In this document: positions 1 to 9,006 of the stretch, piece by piece
Layout of the letters: each line of letters opens with the position of its first letter
How positions within the stretch are numbered: the first letter of the stretch is position 1
NCBI GenBank assembly: GCA_035560005.1
Contig: DATMAN010000047.1
Coordinates: 1 to 59,554 of the forward strand
DNA from: Burkholderiales bacterium
Lineage (GTDB): Bacteria; Pseudomonadota; Gammaproteobacteria; Burkholderiales; Eutrophovitaceae
Length of the DNA: 59,554 nt
Reading direction: 5' to 3'
Translations under genes and position numbers: made by a program
The notes under the pieces: generated by a model
What the model was told of the DNA's origin: nothing
Databases searched by the model: none
The model's input: the letters and a program-made list of their open reading frames with translations, nothing else

Positions 1-1
1 G

Positions 2-316
2 CAGGCGCAGCAGCTGCGCGACCCGACGCGCCCGCCTGCGTTCGTCGCGCCCTCGGGCCAGGCCGCGGCGCCCGATGGGCAATCCGGCCTTGTGTTGCAG
101 ACGGTGCTCATTTCGCAGCAGCGACGCAACGCCACGATCAGCGGCCGGCTGTTGCAGGTGGGCGAGAGCATCGGTGGCCTGCGCGTGGTTGAGATCCGGG
201 AGAGCGCGGTCGTCCTGCAGAACGGCGGCGAGCGCCGCACGCTGGAACTGTTTCCGGCGGTGGGCAAACGCAGGGTCGAGGAAAGCTCACGGGAAGTGCA
301 AGCGAGGCCGCAATAA
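2..316 (+). CDS. mshK: MSHA pilus biogenesis protein MshK (5' end cut off)
   Basis: The reading frame is open from the window edge, so the N-terminus is missing; 104 residues are visible. Near the visible start it reads RDPTRPP, a motif common at the start of the mature MshK/GspC-like periplasmic domain. The rest is a small beta-rich domain (VLISQQRRNATISG, then VGESIGGLRVVEI) like the HR domain of pilus and type II secretion inner-membrane proteins. MshK is thought to act in the periplasm next to the secretin. It sits 43 bases upstream of the mshL secretin gene in the same direction, which is the standard msh order. The family call rests on context as much as on sequence. Confidence 0.75.
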   Translation, partial: QAQQLRDPTRPPAFVAPSGQAAAPDGQSGLVLQTVLISQQRRNATISGRLLQVGESIGGLRVVEIRESAVVLQNGGERRTLELFPAVGKRRVEESSREVQARPQ

Positions 317-359
317 GGGTGCGCGGACGCGCCCGTTGGACGACAGACGAAGGGACCAC

Positions 360-2123
360 ATGCCAAGAACTGCGTTGGTGATACTGGCGATGCTGGCTGC
401 GGGCTGCTCCACGAGCGCCCACCGGCCGCCTTACGAGTCGGCGCAGCGCGAATTGGACAAGGCGGCCGGGCAACCGCTTCCCGCCGCTCAGCCGCCGGCC
501 GTATCCGAAGCGCTCCTGCCGCCGATCGCAGTGCAGATGCCGAGCGTGGATGGCAAGCCGATCGAGCCGCGCTTCGATCTAGAGGTCAACAACGCACCGG
601 CCAGCCAGGTCTTCATGGCGATCGTTTCGGGCACGCGCTACAGCATGGTCGTGCATCCGAGCGTCAAGGACGCGATCTCGCTCAATCTGAAGGACGTCAC
701 TGTGTTCGAGGCGCTGGATACGATCCGCGATCTCTACGGCTACGAGTACAAGGTGCAGGGCACCCGCATCCTGATCCAGCCGCTGGGGCTGCAGACCCGC
801 GTGTTCGAGGTGAGCTATCTGCTCAGCCAGCGCAAGGGGCGAACCGAAGTACGGATCACTTCCGGCGCGATCTCCGATTCGACCCCGAGCGGCGTGCAGG
901 GCTCGACCAATGTCCAGCTGCCCGGCACCACCACCAGCCGCGCGCTGGAGAGCAGCCGCGTGACCACGACCTCGGAAGCCGATTTCTGGGCCGAAATCGG
1001 CGCCGCCGTGCGCGCCTTGATCGGGACCGAAGGCGGTCGCAACGTCGTGGTCAGCCCGCAGGCGGGCGCGCTCGTGGTGCGCGCTTACCCGGCCGAGCTG
1101 CGCAGCGTCGAGGAGTTTCTCAACAGCATGTCCAGCGTCGTCGAGCGCCAGGTCATGCTCGAGGCGAAGATCATCGAAGTCCAGCTCTCCGACGAGTTCC
1201 AGACCGGCATCAACTGGGCGGCTTTCCGCTCCGGAGACAACAGCCGCGCCGCCGGCGGCGTGCTCGCTCCGGGCACGACCTTGCGGCCGACGGGCAGCTT
1301 GTCCGGATTTACCGCCTCCAACCCGGACGGCACGGTGAACGTGAACTCGGCGCTCACTTCCACACCCGGCGCGATCACCGGTTCGATTACGGCCGGCACC
1401 GGCACGCCCGGCACCTTGTTCGGGCTCGCCTTTCAGACCAGCAATTTCGCCACGCTGCTGTCGTTCCTCGAGACGCAAGGCAAGCTGCAGGTCCTGTCCA
1501 GCCCGCGCATCGCCACCATCAACAACCAGAAGGCCGTGCTCAAGGTCGGCACCGACGAATTCTTCGTCACCAACGTCACGACCAATGTGACCACGACCGG
1601 AACCACCAGCACCCAGTCGCCGACCATCACGGTGCAGCCGTTCTTCTCTGGCGTGGCGCTTGATGTCACACCCCAGATCGACAAGGACAACTTCATCACC
1701 CTGCACATCCATCCTTCGGTGAGCAACGTGATCGAGCGCACCAAGGACATCGATTTGGGCACGGCCGGCAATTTCCGCTTGCCGCTGGCTTCGAGCACCA
1801 TCAGCGAGACCGACACCATCGTGCGCGTGGCGGATGGAAACCTGGTCGCGATCGGCGGCCTCATGAAAGAAACGCAGGTGCGCGACAAGGGTCAGGTACC
1901 GGGGCTGGGCGACGTGCCGATCGCCGGCAATCTGTTCCGCAATCAGCGGCGCCAGTCGGTGAAGAGCGAGCTGGTCATCCTGTTGAAGCCGACCGTAATC
2001 CAGGGCCCGGCGAGCTGGCGGCAGGATATACTCGACACCAAGCAGCGAATCGACTCCATCCAGCGCGGTGACTCTCCCGGCTCCGGCCCGAACGCCCCTG
2101 CGTCCAGTCCCGACGCCCGCTGA
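360..2123 (+). CDS. mshL: MSHA-type pilus secretin MshL (outer-membrane lipoprotein)
   Basis: This 587-residue protein begins with a lipoprotein signal ending in LAAGC (Cys16), so it should be anchored in the outer membrane. Residues about 75-140 look like a secretin N/STN domain (VFEALDTIRDLYGYEYKV). The C-terminal half is a secretin pore domain ending in the typical VPGLGDVPIAGNLF segment followed by ELVILLKPTVI. Secretins form the ring through which the pilus crosses the outer membrane. The ATG at 360 is preferred because AAGGGA lies just upstream and the lipobox starts right after it; the frame is open further upstream but without a signal sequence. mshM follows after 48 bases. Confidence 0.93.
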   Translation: MPRTALVILAMLAAGCSTSAHRPPYESAQRELDKAAGQPLPAAQPPAVSEALLPPIAVQMPSVDGKPIEPRFDLEVNNAPASQVFMAIVSGTRYSMVVHPSVKDAISLNLKDVTVFEALDTIRDLYGYEYKVQGTRILIQPLGLQTRVFEVSYLLSQRKGRTEVRITSGAISDSTPSGVQGSTNVQLPGTTTSRALESSRVTTTSEADFWAEIGAAVRALIGTEGGRNVVVSPQAGALVVRAYPAELRSVEEFLNSMSSVVERQVMLEAKIIEVQLSDEFQTGINWAAFRSGDNSRAAGGVLAPGTTLRPTGSLSGFTASNPDGTVNVNSALTSTPGAITGSITAGTGTPGTLFGLAFQTSNFATLLSFLETQGKLQVLSSPRIATINNQKAVLKVGTDEFFVTNVTTNVTTTGTTSTQSPTITVQPFFSGVALDVTPQIDKDNFITLHIHPSVSNVIERTKDIDLGTAGNFRLPLASSTISETDTIVRVADGNLVAIGGLMKETQVRDKGQVPGLGDVPIAGNLFRNQRRQSVKSELVILLKPTVIQGPASWRQDILDTKQRIDSIQRGDSPGSGPNAPASSPDAR

Positions 2124-2171
2124 CAGGCGCGGACTTCGCCCGCGCCTGTTGCCGCTGCAGTTGCGGGCGGC

Positions 2172-3071
2172 ATGAACATGTATCGCGCCCATTTCGGACT
2201 GCGCGAACCTCCTTTCGGACTGACTCCGGACACCGCGTTTGCCTTTGCCTGCACGCCGCACCAGGAGGCGCTCAACGTGCTGCTGGTGGCGATCGAGAAC
2301 GGCGAGGGCTTCATCAAGATCGTGGGAGAAGTCGGCCTGGGCAAGACGCTGCTCTGCCGGCGCTTTCTCGCCACCCTCGGCGCGGGATACATCACCGCGT
2401 ACTTTCCCAATCCGATGCTCGACCCGCGCGGCCTGCTCCTGGCGCTGGCGGAAGAACTTCGGGTGCCGGTGGACCGTGAGGCCGATCAGCACGCGCTTAT
2501 CAAGACGCTGAATCACGCACTGCTCGACTTCGCACGCTGCGGCAAGAAGGTCGTGGTCTGCCTGGACGAGGCGCAGGCGATTCCGGCGCAGACGCTGGAG
2601 GCGCTGCGCCTGCTCTCCAACCTCGAAACGGAAAAGCGCAAGCTGCTGCTGGTCGTGCTGTTCGGACAACCCGAACTCGATGCCAAGCTGTCCCAGCCCG
2701 ACGTGCGTCAGCTCCTGCAGCGCATCACCTTCCACTACAACCTCTCGGCCCTCTCTGCAAAGGAGACCGAGTACTACGTCGCGCACCGCCTCAGGGTGGC
2801 CGGCTATGTCGGCGACCGCCTGTTCGACCGCGGCGCGGCTGCCGCCCTGTATCGGGCGACGCGCGGCGTGCCCAGGCTGATCAACATCGTGGCCCACAAG
2901 GCGATGCTTGCCGCGTACGGCGAGGGCAGCCACTACGTTGCGGCGCGCCACGTGCGCCGCGCGGTGAAGGACACACCGGCTGCCGCGCAAACGGCGCGCT
3001 GGCCATTCGCCGCCGTGACGGTCGCCGTCCTGGCGGTGGCCCTGGCGGCGTTCTGGTACGCGCTTACGTGA
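2172..3071 (+). CDS. mshM: MSHA biogenesis ATPase MshM (ExeA/GspA-like AAA protein)
   Basis: A 299-residue AAA-type ATPase of the ExeA family. The start (YRAHFGLREPPFGLTPD) is the family signature. Walker A is GEVGLGKT at about residues 52-59, and Walker B is VVVCLDEAQ near residue 135. The last 25 residues form a single hydrophobic helix (WPFAAVTVAVLAVALAAFWYA), so the protein is probably held in the inner membrane by its C-terminus. In ExeA/MshM systems this ATPase helps assemble or place the secretin. Two in-frame ATGs lie six bases apart (2172, 2178). It overlaps mshN by four bases (GTGA), which points to translational coupling. Confidence 0.92.
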   Translation: MNMYRAHFGLREPPFGLTPDTAFAFACTPHQEALNVLLVAIENGEGFIKIVGEVGLGKTLLCRRFLATLGAGYITAYFPNPMLDPRGLLLALAEELRVPVDREADQHALIKTLNHALLDFARCGKKVVVCLDEAQAIPAQTLEALRLLSNLETEKRKLLLVVLFGQPELDAKLSQPDVRQLLQRITFHYNLSALSAKETEYYVAHRLRVAGYVGDRLFDRGAAAALYRATRGVPRLINIVAHKAMLAAYGEGSHYVAARHVRRAVKDTPAAAQTARWPFAAVTVAVLAVALAAFWYALT

Positions 3072-4279
3072 GCCTCATCAACCAGCTGCTGCAGGACCTG
3101 GAGCGGCGGCGGGCGATCGGACCCGAGAACCGCTCGCTTGCGCCCCCGGTGCGCGCGCTGCCGGCCCGCTCGCGTCGCGCCGTCGCGCTGCTGACGCTCC
3201 TGCTCAGTGCCGCGGTTGCGGCGGCGGGCGGCTGGCTGGTGCATACCGAGTTCTCCAGAGGCCGGAGGGCAGAGTCCGCGACGCAGTCCGTCGCGCCCCC
3301 CCGGGTCGCGCCACCCGCGCCTTCGGGGGTGCCGCCGGTTGCGGCGGCAGCGAGCGGTGCGCTGCCCGAGGAGGAAGCGGCGGCGCGCGCTGCGCTCACG
3401 GTGCCTGTCTTTCAGTTCGCCCAGGAACTGCGATTCGCGCCCAGCGTGGCGCCGAAAGGTGCGACTTCGACGCCACGGCGCGGCCAGAGGATGGCGGCTG
3501 TGCGCCCACCCGCCGCGTCAACCGCGTCGCTCGCTCGCGAGCGAGACCCTTCCCGGGCGGCACAGGCGGCAGCGCCTGCTTCCGATGCCGCGGTTGCTGC
3601 AGAGGCGAGCCCGGCAAGCGCGCCGGAAATTCAAGAGGTCGTGATCCCCGAGCTGCGAGCACCGGTGCCGGTGGAAAAACAGCTGCGCGAACCCACGGCT
3701 TATGAGCGCGCGGAGCTGGAGTTTCGCAACGCGGTTTCGCGGCTGCGCCAGGGCAGGGTCGGGGACGCCGAAGCCGGGTTGCGCGCCGCGTTGAATGAAG
3801 ACCGCTCGCACTCCGCCGCGCGCCAGGCGCTGATCGCGCTGCTCATCGACTCGGGGCGCAACGCCGACGCCGAGCAGGTGCTGCGCGAAACGCTGGCCGT
3901 CAACCCGCGCCAGCCGCGCCACGCAATGCTGCTCGCGAGACTCGAGCTCGAGCGCGGCGATGCGGCTGCCGCGGCCGGCACCCTGGAAGCCGCCCGGCAG
4001 TATGCCGGCGTGGATGCCGAGTACTTCGCTTTTCTCGCCGCGGTCTATCAGCGTCTGGGACGCCATGAACCGGCGGTGCAGCTCTACACCGACGCACTCT
4101 CGGTCGCACCCGGCAATGCGATCTGGATGATGGGGCTCGGAATCAGCCTGCAGGCCCTGCAGCGCGCGGAGGAGGCGCGCAGCGCGTTTCGCAGCGCGGC
4201 CGAATCGAAAACCCTCAACCCCGAGCTGCAGGCGTTCGTCGAAGGACGCATTCGCGAACTGTCGGCGCTCAAGCGCTGA
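3068..4279 (+). CDS. mshN: MSHA biogenesis protein MshN, TPR protein
   Basis: 403 residues starting at GTG 3068, which overlaps the mshM stop. The N-terminus MSLINQLLQDLERRR is the MshN signature. One transmembrane helix lies at about residues 36-60, followed by a long Ala/Pro-rich linker (60-205) and C-terminal tetratricopeptide repeats from about residue 215 (ERAELEFRNAVSRLRQGRVGDAEAGLRAAL and later repeats). The predicted topology is an inner-membrane anchor with periplasmic TPRs that would bind other pilus assembly parts. It is the last msh gene here; comF converges on it 20 bases downstream with no hairpin between them. Confidence 0.9.
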   Translation: MSLINQLLQDLERRRAIGPENRSLAPPVRALPARSRRAVALLTLLLSAAVAAAGGWLVHTEFSRGRRAESATQSVAPPRVAPPAPSGVPPVAAAASGALPEEEAAARAALTVPVFQFAQELRFAPSVAPKGATSTPRRGQRMAAVRPPAASTASLARERDPSRAAQAAAPASDAAVAAEASPASAPEIQEVVIPELRAPVPVEKQLREPTAYERAELEFRNAVSRLRQGRVGDAEAGLRAALNEDRSHSAARQALIALLIDSGRNADAEQVLRETLAVNPRQPRHAMLLARLELERGDAAAAAGTLEAARQYAGVDAEYFAFLAAVYQRLGRHEPAVQLYTDALSVAPGNAIWMMGLGISLQALQRAEEARSAFRSAAESKTLNPELQAFVEGRIRELSALKR

Positions 4280-4298
4280 GCTGACTTCCGGTGCCGGG

Positions 4299-4997
4299 CT
4301 ACAAAGTCCGGGCCGCGATCCAGCCGACGACCTCGATGGCGCCGCAGCGCTTCAACTCGGCAGCGAGCGCATCGAGGGTCGCACCGGTGGTCAGCACGTC
4401 ATCGACCACCGCCACGCGGCGGCGCGCCAGGTCGGAGCTGCACAGGAACGCGCCACGCACGTTGCGCGCCCGCTCTTTCCAGGGCAGGGAAGCCTGCGGG
4501 ACACCGGGGCGTACGCGTTGCACGACATCGTTTGCCGCCGCGATGCCGAACTCGCGGCAAACCAGGCGCGCGATCTCCGCGGCCTGATTGAATCCGCGGG
4601 CCGCGAGGCGCGACGGCGCGAGCGGCATGGCGAGAACCAGGTCCGGATAGGGTTCGGGCTCCAGCGCATAGGCCAGCGCCCAAGCCAGCGGTCGCGCGCT
4701 GGCCAGACTGCCGTCGTATTTCAGTGCCTGCACCAGGCTGTCCACCGGATGCGCATAGGCCAGGGCGGCAACCACACGGTCGAACCGCGGCGGGCTTTTG
4801 AGGCAGCGCCCGCAGACCTGTCCGGCGGGGGCCGGCGCGGCACAGATCGGGCAGCGCGCGCTGTCGAGGCGCGGGACAGCGCGCTCACAGCCCGCGCACA
4901 GGCCGGATTCGCGGGCGCGATCACCGCACAGCAGACAGGCGGGCGGCATGACCCTGCGCAACGCGGCGAAGCAGCTGTCAATCAATCCGGCGGGCAA
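4299..4997 (-). CDS. comF: ComF-family phosphoribosyltransferase-like protein
   Basis: 232 residues. The N-terminal part has two pairs of Cys motifs (Cys21/24/34/37 and Cys49/52/62/65) typical of the double zinc finger of ComF/GntX proteins. A type I phosphoribosyltransferase domain follows, with the PRPP loop VVDDVLTTGAT near residue 200. ComF proteins act in DNA uptake during competence in some bacteria; the exact reaction is not known. The start is TTG at 4997, supported by GGAGGT nine bases upstream; the next ATG (4949) would remove the residues before the first zinc knuckle. It is divergent from bioB, with about 75 bases between the starts. Confidence 0.88.
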   Translation of the reverse strand: MPAGLIDSCFAALRRVMPPACLLCGDRARESGLCAGCERAVPRLDSARCPICAAPAPAGQVCGRCLKSPPRFDRVVAALAYAHPVDSLVQALKYDGSLASARPLAWALAYALEPEPYPDLVLAMPLAPSRLAARGFNQAAEIARLVCREFGIAAANDVVQRVRPGVPQASLPWKERARNVRGAFLCSSDLARRRVAVVDDVLTTGATLDALAAELKRCGAIEVVGWIAARTL

Positions 4998-4998
4998 G

Positions 4999-5028
4999 TT
5001 TGACAGACCTCCGGCTTTCTTCGACCAT
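4999..5028 (+). promoter_or_regulatory. bioB: Possible bioB promoter (-35 TTGACA, weak -10)
   Basis: A perfect TTGACA lies at 4999-5004 in the comF-bioB gap. The best -10 at the right distance is GACCAT (5023-5028, spacing 18), which is poor. No BirA-type operator was recognised. Confidence 0.4.
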
Positions 5029-5072
5029 GCGCTGCGTCCTGCGCTGACATGTTCGACGACTCAAGGATTCCC

Positions 5073-6080
5073 ATGACGCCTCCGCGGGCCGCGATCGACC
5101 ACGCTGTCTCTGCGCGCTGGAGCGCAGAGCAGGTCGAAGCGCTGTTCGAACTGCCCTTTGCCGACCTGCTGTGGCGTGCCCAGCGCACCCACCGCGAGCA
5201 TTTTCCCTCCAACGCGGTGCAGCTCTCGACGCTGCTGTCGATCAAGACCGGCGGCTGCCCGGAGGACTGCGCCTATTGTCCGCAGGCGGCGCGCTATCAC
5301 ACGGGCGTGGCGGACGAGCCCTTGCTCTCGCTCGAAGCGGTTGTCGGCGCCGCGCGCGCGGCCAAGCAGAAAGGTGCAACGCGCTTTTGCATGGGCGCGG
5401 CGTGGCGCGGCCCGAAGCAGCGCGACCTGGACAAGGTCGTCGAACTGGTCCGCGCCGTCAAGGCGCTCGGCCTGGAGACCTGTGCCACGCTGGGGTTGCT
5501 CAGGGACGGCCAGGCCGAGCAGCTCAAGGCTGCAGGGCTGGACTACTACAACCACAACATCGATACCGACGCGCGCTACTACGGCGAGATCATCCACACG
5601 CGCACCCAGGCCGACCGGCTCGACACGCTGAGGAAGGTGCGCGCCGCGGGAATCCGCGTTTGCTGCGGCGGAATCGTCGGCATGGGCGAGTCGCGCCGGT
5701 CGCGGGCCGCGCTGATCGCGCAGCTCGCGGCCATGGACCCTCAGCCGGAGAGCGTACCGATCAACAATCTGGTGCAGGTTCCGGGCACGCCGCTGCACGG
5801 CACGGAAAAACTCGATCCGTTCGAGTTCGTGCGCACCATCGCCTGCGCCCGCATCACGATGCCGAAGTCGATGGTGCGCCTTTCGGCCGGGCGCGAGGCG
5901 ATGTCGGACGAGTTGCAGGCGCTGTGCTTTCTGGCGGGCGCCAATTCGATCTTCTACGGCGAGAAGCTGCTCACCACGGGCAATCCCCAGGTCACGCGCG
6001 ACAGGGCGCTGTTCGACCGGCTGGGAATGCGCCCTATGCCGGCCGGGGAGCACTCTGGCGATCCCGGCGATTGTTGCTGA
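5073..6080 (+). CDS. bioB: Biotin synthase BioB
   Basis: A radical-SAM enzyme that inserts sulfur into dethiobiotin to make biotin. The [4Fe-4S]/SAM motif CPEDCAYC is at residues 62-69, and later BioB motifs are clear: [30 protein letters not shown] and [10 protein letters not shown]. The arginine in RLSAGR is the conserved ligand of the second [2Fe-2S] cluster. The ATG at 5073 has AAGGA upstream at good spacing (335 aa); an earlier in-frame ATG at 5049 has no ribosome binding site. It is the first gene of a bioB-F-C-D operon. Confidence 0.97.
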   Translation: MTPPRAAIDHAVSARWSAEQVEALFELPFADLLWRAQRTHREHFPSNAVQLSTLLSIKTGGCPEDCAYCPQAARYHTGVADEPLLSLEAVVGAARAAKQKGATRFCMGAAWRGPKQRDLDKVVELVRAVKALGLETCATLGLLRDGQAEQLKAAGLDYYNHNIDTDARYYGEIIHTRTQADRLDTLRKVRAAGIRVCCGGIVGMGESRRSRAALIAQLAAMDPQPESVPINNLVQVPGTPLHGTEKLDPFEFVRTIACARITMPKSMVRLSAGREAMSDELQALCFLAGANSIFYGEKLLTTGNPQVTRDRALFDRLGMRPMPAGEHSGDPGDCC

Positions 6081-6118
6081 CGGGCGCGTTCGCCCTTTCG
6101 CGCAGGGTCTGATCGTCG

Positions 6119-7276
6119 ATGCGCGATCTGCATTCAGAGCTGCGGGAACTCGAGCGCAAAGGCCTGTTCCGACAGCGTCGCGTCCTGGAAAGCGCGCAGG
6201 GCGCGCGGGTCGAAGTCGACGGCCGCGAGTTTGTTTCCTTCGCCAGCAACGACTACCTGGGGCTCGCGTCCGATCCGCGGCTGGTCGAGGCGCTCGCCGA
6301 GGGCGCGCGCCGTTACGGCGTGGGCGCGGGCGCGTCGCACCTGCTGAGCGGGCACCACCGCCTGCATCAGCGCCTGGAAGAAAGACTCGCCGAGTTCACC
6401 GGCTTGCCGCGTGCGCTGCTCTTCGGTAGCGGGTACGCGGCGAATCTCGCGGTCGTGACGGTCCTGGCTTCGCGCCCGGCCGAGGTATTTGCCGACCGGC
6501 TCAATCACGCCTCGCTCAACGACGCCATGCTGCTGAGCGGCGCGCGCTTCCACCGCTATCGCCATCTGGATCTGTCCGCGCTTGCTCGCTTGCTGGAACG
6601 CTCGCGAGCACCATCGCGCGTGGTGCTGACCGACTCGGTGTTCAGCATGGACGGCGACCTCGCGCCGCTCGACGCGCTGGCGCGGCTGTGCGCCGCGCAT
6701 GACGCCTGGCTGGTGGTCGACGACGCACACGGTTTCGGTGTGATCGGCCCCCAGGGCCGGGGCGCCGCGGCGCGCTTCGGCCTGTCGGGCGAGCGTGTGG
6801 CCTGCGTTGGCACGCTCGGCAAGGCAGCCGGGGTCAGCGGGGCCTTTGTCGCAGGGTCCACGGCCTTGATCGAAACCCTGGTGCAGCGTGCCCGCAGTTA
6901 CATCTACACCACCGCCAGTCCGCCGGCGCTGGCGAGCGCGCTGCTCGCCGCCATCGACATCATCGAGCGCGAGGAGTGGCGGCGCGAGCGGCTTGCGGCG
7001 CTGATTGCACAGTTGCGCAAGGGGCTCGCCGGATGCCGCTGGCCGCTGGCGCCCTCCGAGACCGCCATACAGCCGCTGATGGTCGGCGAACCGGCGGCCG
7101 CCGTGGCGCTCGCAGCCGCACTTTCGGCGCATGGCTTGCTCGTGCCGGCAATCCGTCCGCCGACTGTGCCCGCCGGTTCTGCCCGGCTGCGCATCTCACT
7201 GTGCGCCGGGCATCGTCCGGAGGACGTCGAGCGGCTTGTCGCGACGCTCCACGCCATCGCGCGCGCCCGGCCGTGA
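6119..7276 (+). CDS. bioF: 8-amino-7-oxononanoate synthase BioF
   Basis: 385 residues; a PLP enzyme of the alpha-oxoamine synthase family that joins pimeloyl-thioester and alanine. Family motifs seen are FASNDYLGLASDPR, GAGASHLLSGHH, the PLP-site Asp/His in VVDDAHGFGV, and the Schiff-base lysine in VGTLGKAAG (about residue 235). Its stop overlaps the GTG start of bioC (GTGA), so translation is probably coupled. Confidence 0.96.
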   Translation: MRDLHSELRELERKGLFRQRRVLESAQGARVEVDGREFVSFASNDYLGLASDPRLVEALAEGARRYGVGAGASHLLSGHHRLHQRLEERLAEFTGLPRALLFGSGYAANLAVVTVLASRPAEVFADRLNHASLNDAMLLSGARFHRYRHLDLSALARLLERSRAPSRVVLTDSVFSMDGDLAPLDALARLCAAHDAWLVVDDAHGFGVIGPQGRGAAARFGLSGERVACVGTLGKAAGVSGAFVAGSTALIETLVQRARSYIYTTASPPALASALLAAIDIIEREEWRRERLAALIAQLRKGLAGCRWPLAPSETAIQPLMVGEPAAAVALAAALSAHGLLVPAIRPPTVPAGSARLRISLCAGHRPEDVERLVATLHAIARARP

Positions 7277-8151
7277 ACGACGCTTTTGCCTTCGACAAGC
7301 GCCAGCTGCGCCGCTCCTTCGAGAAGGCCGCGCGCAGCTACGACAGCGCGGCGGTGCTGCAGCGCGAAGTGTGCGATCGACTGCTGGAGCGGCTGCCGCT
7401 GCTGAAGATCGATCCAGAGCGCATCCTCGATGCCGGCAGCGGCACCGGGTACGCGGTGCCCGGCCTTCGGCGGCAGTTTCCCCGCGCTTCGGTGATCGAG
7501 CTGGACCTCGCAGTGTCCATGCTGCTCGCGGCCCGTGCCAAGGTTGCCTGGTGGCGCCGAGTGCTCGGCGCTGCGGGCGGCCGCCCGCAGGTGTGCGGCG
7601 ACCTCGAGCACCTGCCGCTGCAGGCGGCTTCTATCGATCTCGTCTGGTCGAACCTCACGCTGCAGTGGTCCAACGATCTGCAGGCTTGGCTCGGCGAGTG
7701 CTTTCGCGTTCTGCGGCCAGGTGGAGTGCTGGCGTTTTCCTCCTTCGGCCCGGACACGCTCAAGGAACTGCGCACCGCCTTCGCTGCGGTCGACCGCGCG
7801 GTGCACGTCAATCGCTTCGTCGACATGCACGATGTCGGAGACTGCCTGGTGCAGACCGGATTCGCCGAGCCGGTCGTGGACATGGAACTCGTGACATTGA
7901 GCTATCGCGAACTGGGCGACCTGATGCGCGACCTGAAGGCGATCGGCGCGCACAACGTCAATGCCGGACGGCCCCGCGGGCTCGCCGGCCGCGCGCTGTT
8001 CCGGCGCGTGGCCGAGGAGTACGAACGCTGGCGCGATGCCCGGCACGGCCTTCCGGCAACGTTCGAGGTGCTCTACGGCGTGGCCTGGAAGCCGCAGCCG
8101 CGCACCGGGCCCTCCGGCCGTCCGGTGATCGACATCCGGCCAGCCATCTGA
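7273..8151 (+). CDS. bioC: Malonyl-[acyl-carrier] O-methyltransferase BioC
   Basis: 292 residues from GTG 7273. It opens with the BioC signature FDKRQLRRSFEKAARSYD and has SAM-binding motif I ILDAGSGTGY near residue 50. A later stretch, DLVWSNLTLQWSNDL, is also typical of BioC. The enzyme methylates a malonyl thioester so that fatty acid synthesis can build pimeloyl-ACP. The frame is open about 300 bases upstream, but that part lies over bioF and is not coding. No bioH (esterase) is visible here, so the step that removes the methyl group must be encoded elsewhere. Confidence 0.94.
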   Translation: MNDAFAFDKRQLRRSFEKAARSYDSAAVLQREVCDRLLERLPLLKIDPERILDAGSGTGYAVPGLRRQFPRASVIELDLAVSMLLAARAKVAWWRRVLGAAGGRPQVCGDLEHLPLQAASIDLVWSNLTLQWSNDLQAWLGECFRVLRPGGVLAFSSFGPDTLKELRTAFAAVDRAVHVNRFVDMHDVGDCLVQTGFAEPVVDMELVTLSYRELGDLMRDLKAIGAHNVNAGRPRGLAGRALFRRVAEEYERWRDARHGLPATFEVLYGVAWKPQPRTGPSGRPVIDIRPAI

Positions 8152-8159
8152 GGCAGCGC

Positions 8160-8858
8160 ATGCGCGAGCCTGCGGTGCGCACGTCTCGCGGCCTGTTCGT
8201 GACTGGCACCGACACCGGCGTGGGCAAGACGCGGGTTGCGTGCATGCTGCTGCGCGCTTTCGCGGCGCGCGGCGAACGCGTGGTGGGCATGAAACCGGTG
8301 GCGACCGGCGCACAGTGGACCGGCGCGGGATTGCGCAACGAAGATGTCGCGCAGCTGTGCGCGGCATCCAATGCCGCCGCGCCGCTCGAGCTGGTCAATC
8401 CTTACTGCTTTGCCCCGGCCATCGCTCCGCATCTGGCCGCGGCCGAGGCTGGAGCGCGGATCGAGCTTGGCAGGATCGTCGACGCCTGTTCGAAGCTCGC
8501 CGCCCTCGCGGACCGCGTCGTCGTGGAAGGAGTGGGGGGCTTCGCCGTGCCGCTGGGCGAGGATTACGGGACAGCGGACCTTGCGCGCATGCTCGGCCTG
8601 CCCGTGGTGCTCGTGGTGGGCATGCGGCTGGGCTGCCTCAACCATGCGTTGCTCACCGTGCAGGCGATCGAGCGCTGCGGCCTGCGCCTGGCAGGATGGG
8701 TCGCCAACTGCATCGATCCCGAAATGCAGCGGCTCGAGGGCAACGTCGAAACGCTGCGCACGCGGCTATCGGCGCCCTTGCTTGGACTGGTGCCCCATGA
8801 CCCGGTGCCCGGCGAGGCGGCGATGCCGGGTCTAGCGATCGAGAGGCTCTCTGCGTAG
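8160..8858 (+). CDS. bioD: Dethiobiotin synthetase BioD
   Basis: 232 residues. The N-terminal P-loop GTDTGVGKT (residues 16-24) and the following VGMKPVATGA are diagnostic of BioD, which closes the ureido ring with CO2 and ATP. The later VVEGVGGFAVPLGEDYGTADL is also conserved. It ends the biotin operon. bioA, the aminotransferase that supplies its substrate, is not in this window. Confidence 0.95.
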   Translation: MREPAVRTSRGLFVTGTDTGVGKTRVACMLLRAFAARGERVVGMKPVATGAQWTGAGLRNEDVAQLCAASNAAAPLELVNPYCFAPAIAPHLAAAEAGARIELGRIVDACSKLAALADRVVVEGVGGFAVPLGEDYGTADLARMLGLPVVLVVGMRLGCLNHALLTVQAIERCGLRLAGWVANCIDPEMQRLEGNVETLRTRLSAPLLGLVPHDPVPGEAAMPGLAIERLSA

Positions 8859-9006
8859 TGCGTCGGGCTGGCGCGAAACGCACCGCGCGACGTGCGCGGC
8901 TGTTTCCTTGCTAGCGTCCGGCGCGCTGTGCTACATTTCGGCCCGCGAAAATGAGGGTTGCACGTTCGCGGTCGACCGCGACTGCGGGCGCAGAACAGCA
9001 TCTGCC

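Noticed and set aside
75-359. N-terminal extension of the mshL frame
   Set aside because: It overlaps mshK, and a lipoprotein signal starts exactly at ATG 360 with a ribosome binding site.
579-2990. An 803-codon open frame on the minus strand over mshL and mshM
   Set aside because: It mirrors the codon-position GC bias of two well-supported genes on the + strand, is rich in Arg/Ala/His/Gln, and has no domain or ribosome binding site.
4985-5072. A biotin repressor (BirA) operator or riboswitch before bioB
   Set aside because: The gap to comF is short and has no palindrome of the BirA type or recognisable RNA element.
6976-7272. Upstream extension of the bioC frame
   Set aside because: Lies wholly over bioF; GTG 7273 overlaps the bioF stop and gives the family N-terminus.
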